Assembly: GCA_902363825.1 (NCBI GenBank)
Contig: CABJBK010000001.1
Location: forward strand, 1 to 64,000
Reading direction: 5' to 3'
Length of the DNA: 64,000 nucleotides
Source: Lachnospiraceae bacterium
Lineage (GTDB): Bacteria > Bacillota > Clostridia > Lachnospirales > Lachnospiraceae
Of the stretch, positions 44,956 to 54,122 are shown piece by piece; position 1 is the first letter of the stretch, and each line of letters starts with the position of its first letter. Position numbers and translations under genes: made by a program. The notes beneath the pieces were generated by a model that saw nothing but the letters and a program-made list of their open reading frames with translations, was not told the origin of the DNA and did not search any database.

Positions 44956-47077
44956 GATTTTCTGTGCGGATTTCCGAAGACTCAGCACCAACGTGGTGGC
45001 GGTGGTCGTGATCATGGGACTTTCTGTGATCCCGTCTTTATATGCATGGTTCAATATCCTTTCCAACTGGGATCCTTACGCGCAGGAAGCCACATCCAAT
45101 TTAAAGATCGCGGTCGTTTCCCAGGATGAGGGAACAGAAGTCGCGGGAATTTCGATGAACATCGGTGATAATGTACTTTCCGGGCTGAAAGAAAACAAGA
45201 CGATAGGCTGGGTATTCCCGGATACGTTGGAAGAAGCGACGGACGGCGTGTACAGTGGGGAATACTACGCGGCACTGGTGATTTCCAAGGATTTTTCCAA
45301 GGATATGGTCAGCTTCATGAGCGGAGATGTCACACATCCGAAGATCACCTACTATGAAAACGAAAAGAAGAACGCGATCGCGCCAAAGATCACTTCCAAG
45401 GCGAAGACCGCAGTGCAGGAACAGGTCAACAGCACGTTCGTGAGTACGATCGCGGAATCCTTAATGAAGGTGAGCAATGTACTGGTGGATACGGATGGAA
45501 ATGTGTCACTGGTTGACGCGGTGACCGGACGGCTGGATGAACTTGACGGAGACCTGCAGAATTATATCAATATCATGAATTCCTTTATCAGCGTGACCGG
45601 TTCGGCATCAAGCCTGATCGATACGACACAGGTGATGATCCCGGATCTGAACGAGCTGGTCGGAAACGGGCAGAATACGGTAAACGCGATGCAGGGAGCA
45701 GTCACTTCCGGGACGGCAAGCGCGGATACGGTCTCTGATATGGTAAGCTACAGCCTGGATATGATAGGCACGACCCTGGATCAGGTATCGTCCATGATAC
45801 AGAATGACCTGTCAAACCTCGAGGGAAAAGAGGGAAGCGTGACGAACGGACTTGCGGGAGCACAGGCGATTATGCCGTATTTAAAGCAGATGTTCGGTTC
45901 TACGACCTCATCGATCGTGGTGTATGACGGCGTGGACGCGCAGGTGATTGAGATTCAGACACAGCTCGATCAGATCTCCACGGATCTGGAGGCGGTTTCC
46001 ACAAATGCGGGAGCCGGTTCGGATGCGGTCAAAGCACTGGAACAGCAGATCTTAGGCGAGATTTCGACATGTAAGACAAAGATAAACGCATTGGGTGACA
46101 CTTATACCTATTCGATCAAGCCACAGCTCCGGTCTACAATCAATTCCATGCAGGGCTCTTTGAATTCGGCACAGGCGATCCTCTCCGGCGTGGACGGGGA
46201 TTTGAGCGGTGTGACGGATGTGCTCGAGGAATACGGAGACACGCTTTCTTCCGGAATGGAAGGGCTGGTGTCTTCGCGTGATATGGCGGTTGATATGAAA
46301 GAGAAACTCGATCAGATCCGTACCGACATCACGACACTTACCGGGGATGAACAGTATAAAGAACTTCTGGATGTCTTAAAGACAGACCCGGAACTTCTGG
46401 GCAGCTTTATCTCATCACCGGTTGCGCTTGACACAGAAGCGGTATATGAGATCGCAAATTACGGTTCCTCGATGTCACCGTTTTATACGATACTTGCGAT
46501 CTGGGTAGGGGCGCTGATCCTGGTAGCGATCATACATGTAAAGGTGCATCCGGAACCGGGGATCATGGAGACAAAGCCATACCAGCAGTTTTTCGGACGT
46601 TACATCACCTTCTTTCTGATCGGTCAGGTGCAGACACTGATCGCGGTGCTTGGGGATCTGTTTTATATTAAGATCCAGTGCCACAATCCGTTTTTGTTCT
46701 GGTTCGCGTGCGCAATGAGCAGTTTTGCGTTTACGATGCTGATCTATTCGCTGACGGTGGCATTTGAGACAGTCGGAGAAGCGGTTGCGGTCGTGATCAT
46801 GGTAATCCAGGTTGCGGGTGCGGGCGGTACTTTCCCGATCGAGACACTGCCGAAGATCTATCAGGCGATCTATCGTTTCCTGCCGTTTTCATTTGGCATG
46901 AACGCGCTGCGTGAGACGATCGGCGGTATGTATGCGATGACTTACTGGAAATGCATTTTAAAACTCTGTATTGTTGTCTGCGTCGGTCTTTTTATTGGAC
47001 TGGTCGTTGCGGTACCGTTCCGCAAATTGAACCGGATGATCGACAAGAGCAAGGAAAAATCAAGGATCATGTTATAA
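44939..47077 (+). CDS. YhgE/Pip-family membrane protein, second copy
   Basis: A 712-residue paralogue of the gene at 42156 with the same plan: N-terminal helix (VVAVVVIMGLSVIPSLYAWFN), NWDPYAQEATSNLKIAVVSQ, YENEKKNAIAPKIT shared word for word with the first copy, a long helical outer region without the IQIPD repeats, and five C-terminal membrane helices (SPFYTILAIWVGALILVAI; GGTFPIETLPKIYQAIYRF). The two proteins may form a heterodimer, as tandem YhgE/Pip genes suggest. It overlaps the small membrane protein gene. Confidence 0.88.
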   Translation: MKNIIKIFCADFRRLSTNVVAVVVIMGLSVIPSLYAWFNILSNWDPYAQEATSNLKIAVVSQDEGTEVAGISMNIGDNVLSGLKENKTIGWVFPDTLEEATDGVYSGEYYAALVISKDFSKDMVSFMSGDVTHPKITYYENEKKNAIAPKITSKAKTAVQEQVNSTFVSTIAESLMKVSNVLVDTDGNVSLVDAVTGRLDELDGDLQNYINIMNSFISVTGSASSLIDTTQVMIPDLNELVGNGQNTVNAMQGAVTSGTASADTVSDMVSYSLDMIGTTLDQVSSMIQNDLSNLEGKEGSVTNGLAGAQAIMPYLKQMFGSTTSSIVVYDGVDAQVIEIQTQLDQISTDLEAVSTNAGAGSDAVKALEQQILGEISTCKTKINALGDTYTYSIKPQLRSTINSMQGSLNSAQAILSGVDGDLSGVTDVLEEYGDTLSSGMEGLVSSRDMAVDMKEKLDQIRTDITTLTGDEQYKELLDVLKTDPELLGSFISSPVALDTEAVYEIANYGSSMSPFYTILAIWVGALILVAIIHVKVHPEPGIMETKPYQQFFGRYITFFLIGQVQTLIAVLGDLFYIKIQCHNPFLFWFACAMSSFAFTMLIYSLTVAFETVGEAVAVVIMVIQVAGAGGTFPIETLPKIYQAIYRFLPFSFGMNALRETIGGMYAMTYWKCILKLCIVVCVGLFIGLVVAVPFRKLNRMIDKSKEKSRIML

Positions 47078-47101
47078 AAGGATAAGAGGAATAGAGTACA
47101 G

Positions 47102-47965
47102 ATGAGCAGAAATATGAAGCGGGATCAGAAGATTTTAGAGTACATCACACTTACGATCGCAACGATCATTCTGGATGTTGGAGTATACTTCTTTAAATTC
47201 CCGAATAACTTTTCGTTTGGAGGGGTGACCGGTCTTGCGGTTGTCCTCTCCCAGGTTACGGCACTGCGCGCGAGTACATTGAACTTTGTGATCAATATGG
47301 TACTTCTGGTGTTTGGTTTCCTGTTTTTGGGCAGAGGCTTCGGCATCAAGACCGTTTATGTGAGTGTACTTTCCTCACTGGGACTCAGCCTGCTTGACGT
47401 GTTCTGCCCGATGCAGGGGCCGCTCACGAGCCAGCCGGTCTTAGAACTGATCTATGCGATCGTACTGCCGGCGTTCAGTTCCGCAATCCTTTTTAATGTC
47501 AACGCCTCCGGAGGCGGCACGGATATCATCGCGATGATCTTAAAAAAATATTCCACTTTAAATATCGGAATGGCACTGTTTTTGGTAGATCTCGGGATCA
47601 CGGTGGCGGCAAGCCTGGTCTTTGACATTGAGACCGGACTGTTTTCATTCTGCGGACTGATGGCAAAATCGCTTGTCATTGACGGCGTGATCGAGAACAT
47701 CAACCTCTGCAAGTATTTTACGATCGTGTGTGAAAATCCGGAGCCGATCTGCACATTCATCCAGAATGAGTTAAAGCGCGGCGCAACGATCTATCATGCG
47801 GAGGGCGCATACGCACATAAAGAAAAAACGATCATACTGACTGTCATGAAACGTTCTCAGGCAGTACAGCTTCGAAATTTTATCCATAAAACGGAACCGG
47901 GAGCCTTTATCGCGATCACCAACAGCAGTGAGATCATAGGAAAAGGATTCCGGGGACTCAACTAA
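47102..47965 (+). CDS. YitT-family membrane protein, first copy
   Basis: A 287-residue protein with five or six membrane helices (FSFGGVTGLAVVLSQV; LIYAIVLPAFSSAILFN; GGGTDIIAMILKKYS) followed by a C-terminal cytosolic DUF2179 domain (RGATIYHAEGAYAHKEKTIIL, VMKRSQAVQLRNFI, PGAFIAITNSSEIIGKGF). The family function is unsettled. It starts 24 nt after the second YhgE/Pip gene behind AAGAGGAATAGAG, and may be co-transcribed. A paralogue lies at 55184. Confidence 0.9.
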   Translation: MSRNMKRDQKILEYITLTIATIILDVGVYFFKFPNNFSFGGVTGLAVVLSQVTALRASTLNFVINMVLLVFGFLFLGRGFGIKTVYVSVLSSLGLSLLDVFCPMQGPLTSQPVLELIYAIVLPAFSSAILFNVNASGGGTDIIAMILKKYSTLNIGMALFLVDLGITVAASLVFDIETGLFSFCGLMAKSLVIDGVIENINLCKYFTIVCENPEPICTFIQNELKRGATIYHAEGAYAHKEKTIILTVMKRSQAVQLRNFIHKTEPGAFIAITNSSEIIGKGFRGLN

Positions 47966-47985
47966 AATCAGACAGGGGGAAAACA

Positions 47986-49788
47986 ATGGGAGAAATAGAA
48001 AAACTGCCGGCGCGTTCAGAAATCGCGGAGGCGGACAAATGGGCATTGGAGGATCTGTTTTTGACGGACGCTGACTGGGAAGCGGCGGTAAAACAGTTAG
48101 AAGAACAGCTCGCGCAGTTAAAAGGCTACGCAGGAAAGGTAAGTGCATCTGCGGATGCACTTTATGCGTATCTGACGCTTGCGGATGAGACGGAGAATCT
48201 GTTTGAAAAGGTGTTAGTTTACTCGAATGAGAAGATGCACGAGGATATGGGAAATTTCACTTATCAGGGATATGCCGCGCAGGCACAGGCCGCTGCGACG
48301 CATCTTTCCGCTGCCGAGGCCTTTTTCGAGCCGGAGCTGCTTGCAATGGAGGAGAGCAGGCTGCAGGGATTTTTTAAGGAAGATCCAAAGCTTGAAAAAT
48401 ACCGGCTTCTGATCGACCGGATATGGCGGAGAAAGGAGCACACGCTGTCCGCTGCCGAGGAGGAGATCCTTGCAAAGACGTATGAAATGGCAACTGCGCC
48501 GGATGATATTTTTTCCATGTTCAATGACGCGGACGCGAAGTTTGGAACGATCCGGGATGAAAATGGAAAAGAAGTGGAACTGACGCACGGGCGGTTTGGC
48601 GGATTTATGGAGAGCAGTGACCGCAGGGTGCGGAAAGAGGCATTTGAGGCACTGTATCAGACCTACGATCAGTTTAGGAATACGCTGGCGGCGACTTACA
48701 GCGCGAATGTGAAAAAAGCGAAATTCTATGCGGACGTAAGAAAATATCCGTCTGCGCTTGCTGCCGCGCTCGCGCCGGGAAATATTCCGACGGAAGTCTA
48801 CGACAATCTGATCGAAACCGTTCACCGTTTCCTGCCGGCAATGTACCGTTATGTGGCACTGCGCAAACGCGCGCTTGGCGTGGAGGAACTCCACATGTAC
48901 GACGTGTATGTGCCGCTTGTGGCGGATCAGACGAAAAAGATCCCGTTCGCGGAAGCAAAAGAGATCGTAAAACGCGGACTTGCGCCGATGGGCGAAGAAT
49001 ATGTGAGTCATCTGGAAGATGGATTTGACCATCGCTGGATCGATGTCTATGAGAACCGGGGAAAACGCAGCGGCGCGTATTCCTGGGGTGCCTATGGCAC
49101 GCATCCGTATGTGCTTTTGAATTATCAGGGAAAACTGGATGACGTGTTTACGCTTGCGCACGAGATGGGGCATGCACTGCACAGCTGGTATTCCAACGCG
49201 AATCAGCCTTATGTGTATTCCGGTTATCTGATCTTTGTCGCAGAAGTCGCGTCTACCTGCAATGAGTCACTGCTAATGCAGTATCTGTTAAAGGAAAGCA
49301 AAGATAAGAAGGAAAAAGCGTATCTTTTAAACCATTTTATCGACCAGTTTAAGGGAACATTATTCCGCCAGACCATGTTTGCGGAGTTTGAAAAGATCAC
49401 GCACGAGATGTACGCGAAGGGCGAATCGCTGACAGCAGAGCGTCTGTGCGCGGTATATATGGATCTGAACCGGAAATATTTCGGAGAGGAAATGGTATCG
49501 GATCCGCAGATCGCGCTGGAGTGGGCGCGCATTCCGCATTTTTATACGGAATTTTATGTGTATCAGTACGCAACCGGTTTTTCCTGTGCAATCGCCCTGT
49601 CGAAAAGGATCCTCGAGATGGGAGAGGCGGGCGTTGCCGATTATATGAAGTTCTTAAAAGGCGGATGCTCCAAAGATCCGATCGAACTCTTAAAAATGGC
49701 GGGAGTGGATATCTCCACACCAAAGCCGGTGGAGGATGCCCTGCAGCTGTTTGAAGAACTGGTGAGTGAATTGGAGGAATTACTGTAA
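47986..49788 (+). CDS. pepF: Oligoendopeptidase F
   Basis: A 600-residue zinc metallopeptidase of family M3 that cuts peptides of about 7-17 residues in the cytosol. The HExxH motif is His392-Glu393-x-x-His396 (AHEMGHALHSWY), and the third ligand lies in VAEVASTCNESLL. Further family markers: APGNIPTEVYDNLI, GAYSWGAYGTHPYVLLN and FYVYQYATGFSCAIAL. It begins 20 nt after yitT behind ACAGGGGGAAAACA. Confidence 0.95.
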   Translation: MGEIEKLPARSEIAEADKWALEDLFLTDADWEAAVKQLEEQLAQLKGYAGKVSASADALYAYLTLADETENLFEKVLVYSNEKMHEDMGNFTYQGYAAQAQAAATHLSAAEAFFEPELLAMEESRLQGFFKEDPKLEKYRLLIDRIWRRKEHTLSAAEEEILAKTYEMATAPDDIFSMFNDADAKFGTIRDENGKEVELTHGRFGGFMESSDRRVRKEAFEALYQTYDQFRNTLAATYSANVKKAKFYADVRKYPSALAAALAPGNIPTEVYDNLIETVHRFLPAMYRYVALRKRALGVEELHMYDVYVPLVADQTKKIPFAEAKEIVKRGLAPMGEEYVSHLEDGFDHRWIDVYENRGKRSGAYSWGAYGTHPYVLLNYQGKLDDVFTLAHEMGHALHSWYSNANQPYVYSGYLIFVAEVASTCNESLLMQYLLKESKDKKEKAYLLNHFIDQFKGTLFRQTMFAEFEKITHEMYAKGESLTAERLCAVYMDLNRKYFGEEMVSDPQIALEWARIPHFYTEFYVYQYATGFSCAIALSKRILEMGEAGVADYMKFLKGGCSKDPIELLKMAGVDISTPKPVEDALQLFEELVSELEELL

Positions 49789-49789
49789 G

Positions 49790-50992
49790 ATGATACTGCG
49801 GGTTCCAGACTATTTTGATGAATTTGAGTGTATTGCCGGGCGCTGCCGCCACAGCTGCTGCGCCGGCTGGGAAGTAGAGATCGATGAAAAAACCTTTGAT
49901 TACTACAAGGCGGTTCCGGGAGCGTTCGGAGACCGCCTGCGGCAGAATATGTCGGAGGGAGAAGAGGACAGTTTCATTCTGATCAACAACCGCTGTCCGT
50001 TTCTGAATGAAAAAAATCTCTGTGATATCTATACGGAACTTGGCGAGGATACACTTTGCGAGACCTGTACGGATTATCCGAGAGTGACGTTTACCTATGG
50101 AAATATCATGGAGCGCTGTCTCGGACTTTCCTGTGAGGAGGCCTGTCGCCTGATCTTTGCCGAGGAGAAACCGTTTCGGATCGTGGAGCGGGAGATCCCG
50201 GATGAACCGGTGCCGGAGCAAGAGACACAGTATGCGGACGATACGGATGAACCGGAAGTGGATGAAGATGAGGAAGATGTCGATACAAGAGAGGACTGGG
50301 AATATATCAGAGAGGCGCGGGATTACGCGCTCATTCTGCTGCAGAACCGGGAAAAACCGCTTGGCGCGCGGCTGGAAGAATATCTGGTCTTTGCCGACCG
50401 GGTGCAGGAATGCTTAAACTGGGAGGAGCCGTGGAAGATCGAAGCGGTGATCGCAGAGATGAAGACGGAACAGAAACTGCCGGAATATGAAAGTGATTTT
50501 GCGTTAAACCAGCTGGAAGCCATGCGGGAACGCGCGGGATTTTATGAGCCGATGGAAATACTCGATGAGGAATGGCCGGGAACGCTGGCACATCTGCTCG
50601 AGACGCTTGCGGGAGAGGACAAAACGGAAGCGGATTACATTGGTTTACATAATGAATTTGCGGAGTTTTACCATGACAGATATTATGAGTGGGAACAGAT
50701 CCTGTGTTATTTTACCTACCGCCATTTTATGCGGGCGGTCTATGACTACCGTTTTCTCAGCCAGGCAAAACTTGCGGTGACAAGTTTTTTGATGATCCGG
50801 GATATGGATGTGGTGCGCTATCTCGACAACGGACACCGTTATTCGGTCGAAGACCGGGTCGATGTGGCGCGGATCTACGCGAGGGAGATGGAGCACTCCG
50901 AAGAAAATCTGGAAAATCTCGCGGAAGATTTTGACTTTGAGGAAATATTTTCGCTTGAACAGATGCGTGAACAGGTGCGCGCGATCCGGTAA
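49790..50992 (+). CDS. fliB: Flagellin lysine-N-methylase, FliB type
   Basis: A 400-residue protein, starting at ATG 49790, one base after the pepF stop. The cysteine-rich N-terminus (CIAGRCRHSCCAGWEV: Cys14, 19, 23, 24), NRCPFLNEKNLCDIY and CETCTDYPR are diagnostic of the FliB family, which methylates lysines on flagellin in Salmonella and may carry an iron-sulfur cluster. An acidic insert (about 145-175, with EPEVDEDEEDVDTRED) separates the Cys-rich part from the helical C-terminus. The neighbour yjfB is motility-associated, which supports the assignment. No flagellin gene is in the window. Confidence 0.88.
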   Translation: MILRVPDYFDEFECIAGRCRHSCCAGWEVEIDEKTFDYYKAVPGAFGDRLRQNMSEGEEDSFILINNRCPFLNEKNLCDIYTELGEDTLCETCTDYPRVTFTYGNIMERCLGLSCEEACRLIFAEEKPFRIVEREIPDEPVPEQETQYADDTDEPEVDEDEEDVDTREDWEYIREARDYALILLQNREKPLGARLEEYLVFADRVQECLNWEEPWKIEAVIAEMKTEQKLPEYESDFALNQLEAMRERAGFYEPMEILDEEWPGTLAHLLETLAGEDKTEADYIGLHNEFAEFYHDRYYEWEQILCYFTYRHFMRAVYDYRFLSQAKLAVTSFLMIRDMDVVRYLDNGHRYSVEDRVDVARIYAREMEHSEENLENLAEDFDFEEIFSLEQMREQVRAIR

Positions 50993-51003
50993 GCGGCGGA
51001 AAA

Positions 51004-51045
51004 GAAAGAGCGGACTGCCATACAGCGACAGTCCGCTTCTTTTTA
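51004..51045. terminator. Bidirectional terminator between fliB and yjfB
   Basis: AGCGGACTG (51009-51017) pairs with CAGTCCGCT (51029-51037), flanked by AAAGA and TTCTTTTT. It includes the yjfB stop codon. Confidence 0.82.
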
Positions 51046-51231
51046 AACATAAATGTCGATGTTGCTGCCAACGTTTGGATTGACGGAAAGCTCCATGGCA
51101 CGAACCATGCTGTCGCCCATCGTCTCACTGAGATCGAGCTGCTTTCCAAGTACGGCAATCCCGATGTCGGTGCTGGTACTCGGCATATCCAGTGCAGATA
51201 GCGCAATGGAAGTCAAAGAATCAATTCCCAT
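51043..51231 (-). CDS. yjfB: YjfB-family putative motility protein
   Basis: A 62-residue protein (MGIDSLTSIALSALDMPSTS...; ending VNPNVGSNIDIYV) of the YjfB family, found in motile Firmicutes under flagellar control. Two ATGs are possible: 51240, only 3 nt from AAGGAGG, and 51231 at 8 nt. I chose 51231. Conserved parts are the N-terminal helix and SMVRAMELSVNPNVGSNID. It is convergent with fliB, forming a small motility island. Function unknown. Confidence 0.85.
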   Translation of the reverse strand: MGIDSLTSIALSALDMPSTSTDIGIAVLGKQLDLSETMGDSMVRAMELSVNPNVGSNIDIYV

Positions 51232-51395
51232 AGCATCCACCTCCTTGCATGGAAATAAACTTTAGTTAATTTCATTATGGCATGGAAGCATCGGGAAAAC
51301 AAGAAAAAAGTAAAAAAAGTACAAAAATTCATAAAATGTTCAAAATAATGTAATAGTATAAAAGAAGTGTAGTTTTTTGGGAAAGGAAAACGACA

Positions 51396-52310
51396 ATGAC
51401 ATACGATGTGATCATAATAGGCAGCGGTCCGGCAGGACTTGCGGCAGCAATATATGGAAAGCGCGCGCGTTTGAGCACGCTCGTGATCGAAAAACAGCCA
51501 ATGAGCGGCGGACAGATCCTAAATACGGATGAGGTGGATAATTATCCGGGGCTTCCGGGGATCGGCGGCTTTGAACTCGGACAGAAGTTCATGGAACATG
51601 CCAAAAAGATGGAAGCTGAATTTGTCACGGCAGAGGTGAAGGGCATATCGGCAGATGGCGATGTGAAGAAGATCAGCACGGACAAGGGTGACTATGAAGC
51701 AAAGACCGTGATCCTTGCAACCGGAGCGGATCACCGGAAACTCGGAGTGCCGGGAGAACAGGAACTTGGCGGAATGGGAGTTTCCTACTGCGCGACCTGC
51801 GATGGCGCGTTCTTCCGTGGGAAAACAGTTGCAGTGGCAGGCGGCGGCGATGTCGCGCTGGAGGATGCGCTTTTTCTCGCGCGTGGCTGCAGCAAAGTAT
51901 ATCTGATCCACCGCAGGGACGAATTCCGTGGTGCGAAGGTCTTGCAGGAACAGGTGAAAAAAACCGAAAACATCGAACTGGTACTTGATACCGTTATCGA
52001 GGAGATCAAAGGAGAAGGACAGGTTCAGTCGATCGACATCTCTAATAAGAAGACAAAGGAAAAAAGAAGTCTTCCGGTGGACGGAGTGTTCATTGCGGTT
52101 GGCACGATGCCGAACACGGAGAGTTTTTCCGGTCTCGTAAAAATGGATGATGCCGGATACATTATCGCGGGAGAAGATACAAAGACGAGCAGACCGGGGA
52201 TCTTTGCGGCAGGAGATCTTAGAACAAAGCCGCTCAGACAGGTCATCACCGCGGCGGCGGACGGAGCGAACGCGATCACCGCAGTGGAAGAGTATCTGCA
52301 TGGATTATAA
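51396..52310 (+). CDS. trxB: Thioredoxin reductase
   Basis: A 304-residue flavoenzyme. It has the FAD motif GSGPAGLAAA near residue 9, the redox pair CATC in SYCATCDGAFFRG, the NADPH motif VAGGGDVALEDALF, and the C-terminal FAD segment IFAAGDLRTKPLRQVITAAADGA, in part. It passes electrons from NADPH to thioredoxin. Start ATG 51396 follows GGGAAAGGAAAACGACA. It appears monocistronic. Confidence 0.95.
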   Translation: MTYDVIIIGSGPAGLAAAIYGKRARLSTLVIEKQPMSGGQILNTDEVDNYPGLPGIGGFELGQKFMEHAKKMEAEFVTAEVKGISADGDVKKISTDKGDYEAKTVILATGADHRKLGVPGEQELGGMGVSYCATCDGAFFRGKTVAVAGGGDVALEDALFLARGCSKVYLIHRRDEFRGAKVLQEQVKKTENIELVLDTVIEEIKGEGQVQSIDISNKKTKEKRSLPVDGVFIAVGTMPNTESFSGLVKMDDAGYIIAGEDTKTSRPGIFAAGDLRTKPLRQVITAAADGANAITAVEEYLHGL

Positions 52311-52335
52311 GGAAAAATATTCCAGGATAACACGG

Positions 52336-52364
52336 TTGACAGTGGGGAAACCCTTTGCTATAAT
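52336..52364 (+). promoter_or_regulatory. Consensus promoter of the NlpC/P60 gene
   Basis: TTGACA (52336-52341), a 17-bp spacer and TATAAT (52359-52364), both perfect. The roughly 75-nt leader is AT-rich and contains repeats of GTAATAAATG/GTAACAAATA. Confidence 0.92.
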
Positions 52365-52440
52365 AACCATGTAATAAATGTAATAAATTTGTAACAAATA
52401 ACAAACGAGAAACGTACGAAAACTGATATGGAGGATTTCG

Positions 52441-53790
52441 ATGAAGAATAAAATCATGAAGCTGGCAGCGATTGCACTCAGTGTTGTGGCACTTTCCGGT
52501 ACACCGGTAGTTACTTATGCGGCACCGTTTGCGGGCGCATGTGCGGTATCCGGAAACGCGAGCACCCAGGTGGCATCTGCGGCACAGACGTCCACGCAGT
52601 CGCAGAATGCAACGGCGGATACGGCGGTATCCGGGCTGGCGGATGAGACAACAACCGTAGCGGGAATCACATCTACGATGTCGCAGATCCAGTCGACGGG
52701 AACAAGCGATGTGGCAGAGATCCAGGCGGCAGAAGCACAGACAGCAGCAGAGGAAGCGCAGGCGGATGCACAGGCAGCGAGCAATTCCAACGCGAAGGCA
52801 GCGGCAGCCGATGTTGTGAATAACAGCACGTCGGTGGTGACAGCAGAATTTAATGATGTGGCGATCGCGAATGTAGAGAGCTACGTCAATGTCAGAAGCG
52901 CGGCGAGTGAGGACAGCGAACCGGTCGGAAAGCTGTACACGAACTGCATGGCTTCCGTAGAAGGCGTAGAGGGAGACTGGTACAAGATCACTTCTGGAAA
53001 TTGTACCGGATACATAAAAGGTGAATATCTGATCGTCGGTGACGCGAATGTGGCGAAACAGGCAGGACGTCGTGTAGCTACGGTAAATACGGAGACATTG
53101 AAAGTCCGTACCGCTCCGTCCACAGATGCAGAGATCCTTGGTCTTGTACCGAACGGAGAAGATCTTACCGTTACAGATGAGTCGATCACCGGATGGGTCA
53201 AGGTTTCCATTGAGGAAGGTGAAGGTTATGTATCTACCGATTATGTCGGCCTTTCCACCGAGTATAAATACGGAGAGACCGTAGAAGAAGAACAGGCAAG
53301 ACTTGCAGCGGAAGAAGCAGAGAGACAGCAGGCAGCAGCGGCGGCAGCAGCAGCGGCAGAGAAAGAAAAGAGCACCAAGGGTAAGGACAAGGATAAATCC
53401 TCCTCCAAGGAATCAGGATCTTCCAAATCCTATTCATCCCCGTCTGGCGGCGGTGGAAGCTCAGTTGCAGGCTATGCGTGCCAGTTCGTTGGAAATCCGT
53501 ATGTATATGGCGGAACCAGCCTGACAAACGGAGCGGACTGTTCCGGATTTGTCATGAGTGTATACGGCGCGTATGGAATCTCGCTTCCACATTCTTCAAG
53601 CGCACTGCGCGGAGTGGGATATGGTGTCAGCACCTCCGATATGCAGCCGGGTGATATCGTATGCTACAGTGGACATGTTGGTATTTATATCGGTAATGGA
53701 TCCATTGTACACGCAAGTACACCGTCAAGCGGTATCAAGATCTCTACCGCATATTACAGAGACATCCTTGCAGTAAGACGTATTTTCTAA
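52441..53790 (+). CDS. Secreted NlpC/P60 peptidoglycan hydrolase with two SH3 domains
   Basis: A 449-residue exported endopeptidase of the cell wall. The signal peptide is 1-28 (MKNKIMKLAAIALSVVALS, cleaved after TYA). Residues 29-130 form an Ala/Thr/Gln-rich linker with a coiled coil. Two bacterial SH3 domains follow (about 143-205: NVESYVNVRSAASEDSEPVG; 212-275: VNTETLKVRTAPSTDAEIL). A second linker (285-335) has QQAAAAAAAAAEKEK and a Ser/Lys-rich run. The NlpC/P60 domain has the triad Cys367, His412 and His424 (ADCSGF, SGHVG, IVHAS). It likely cuts D-Glu-diamino-acid bonds. The strong promoter suggests high expression. Confidence 0.93.
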   Translation: MKNKIMKLAAIALSVVALSGTPVVTYAAPFAGACAVSGNASTQVASAAQTSTQSQNATADTAVSGLADETTTVAGITSTMSQIQSTGTSDVAEIQAAEAQTAAEEAQADAQAASNSNAKAAAADVVNNSTSVVTAEFNDVAIANVESYVNVRSAASEDSEPVGKLYTNCMASVEGVEGDWYKITSGNCTGYIKGEYLIVGDANVAKQAGRRVATVNTETLKVRTAPSTDAEILGLVPNGEDLTVTDESITGWVKVSIEEGEGYVSTDYVGLSTEYKYGETVEEEQARLAAEEAERQQAAAAAAAAAEKEKSTKGKDKDKSSSKESGSSKSYSSPSGGGGSSVAGYACQFVGNPYVYGGTSLTNGADCSGFVMSVYGAYGISLPHSSSALRGVGYGVSTSDMQPGDIVCYSGHVGIYIGNGSIVHASTPSSGIKISTAYYRDILAVRRIF

Positions 53791-53811
53791 TTGCATTTGA
53801 ACGGAATAGAG

Positions 53812-53856
53812 AAAGACAGCAGAGAACGCAAAAAACGTTTCTGCTGTCTTTTTGTG
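53812..53856 (+). terminator. Terminator of the NlpC/P60 gene
   Basis: AAAGACAGCAGAGAACG (53812-53828) pairs with CGTTTCTGCTGTCTTT (53836-53851), followed by a T-run. Confidence 0.88.
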
Positions 53857-53944
53857 TACTAGCAACGTGGAAAATGGACGCACAAAGCGCATGATTTGTA
53901 TGGTAAAATGTGCGACAATTTCAACAGGCTTCCAAAATAAAGAT

Positions 53945-53997
53945 GTTATGTAAAGTAAAAGCCGAGTTATGTAAAGTAAAAACGGAGTTATGTAAAG
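53945..53997 (+). repeat. Three direct repeats of a 21-bp unit
   Basis: GTTATGTAAAGTAAAA plus five bases occurs at 53945 and 53966, with a partial third copy (GTTATGTAAAG) at 53987. The exact 21-bp spacing places them on one face of the helix. They begin the 640-bp gap that also holds a DnaA-box-like cluster. Confidence 0.85.
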
Positions 53998-54122
53998 GAG
54001 AGGAGAAAAGGAAACGAAAGAACTGCTCTGGTACGGAGCAGAAAGAGAAGAAGAAAATGAAAAAAGCAAAGTGCACAAATTCCGAACAAAAAAATCCGGG
54101 CGGGAAAAAAGAACGTGGAAAC

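Noticed and set aside
48214-49182. A 322-codon frame antisense to pepF
   Set aside because: Same reason: a Phe/Arg/His-rich shadow of a strongly supported sense gene.
53945-53997. 21-bp repeats as a CRISPR array
   Set aside because: The copies abut without spacers and no cas genes are nearby.
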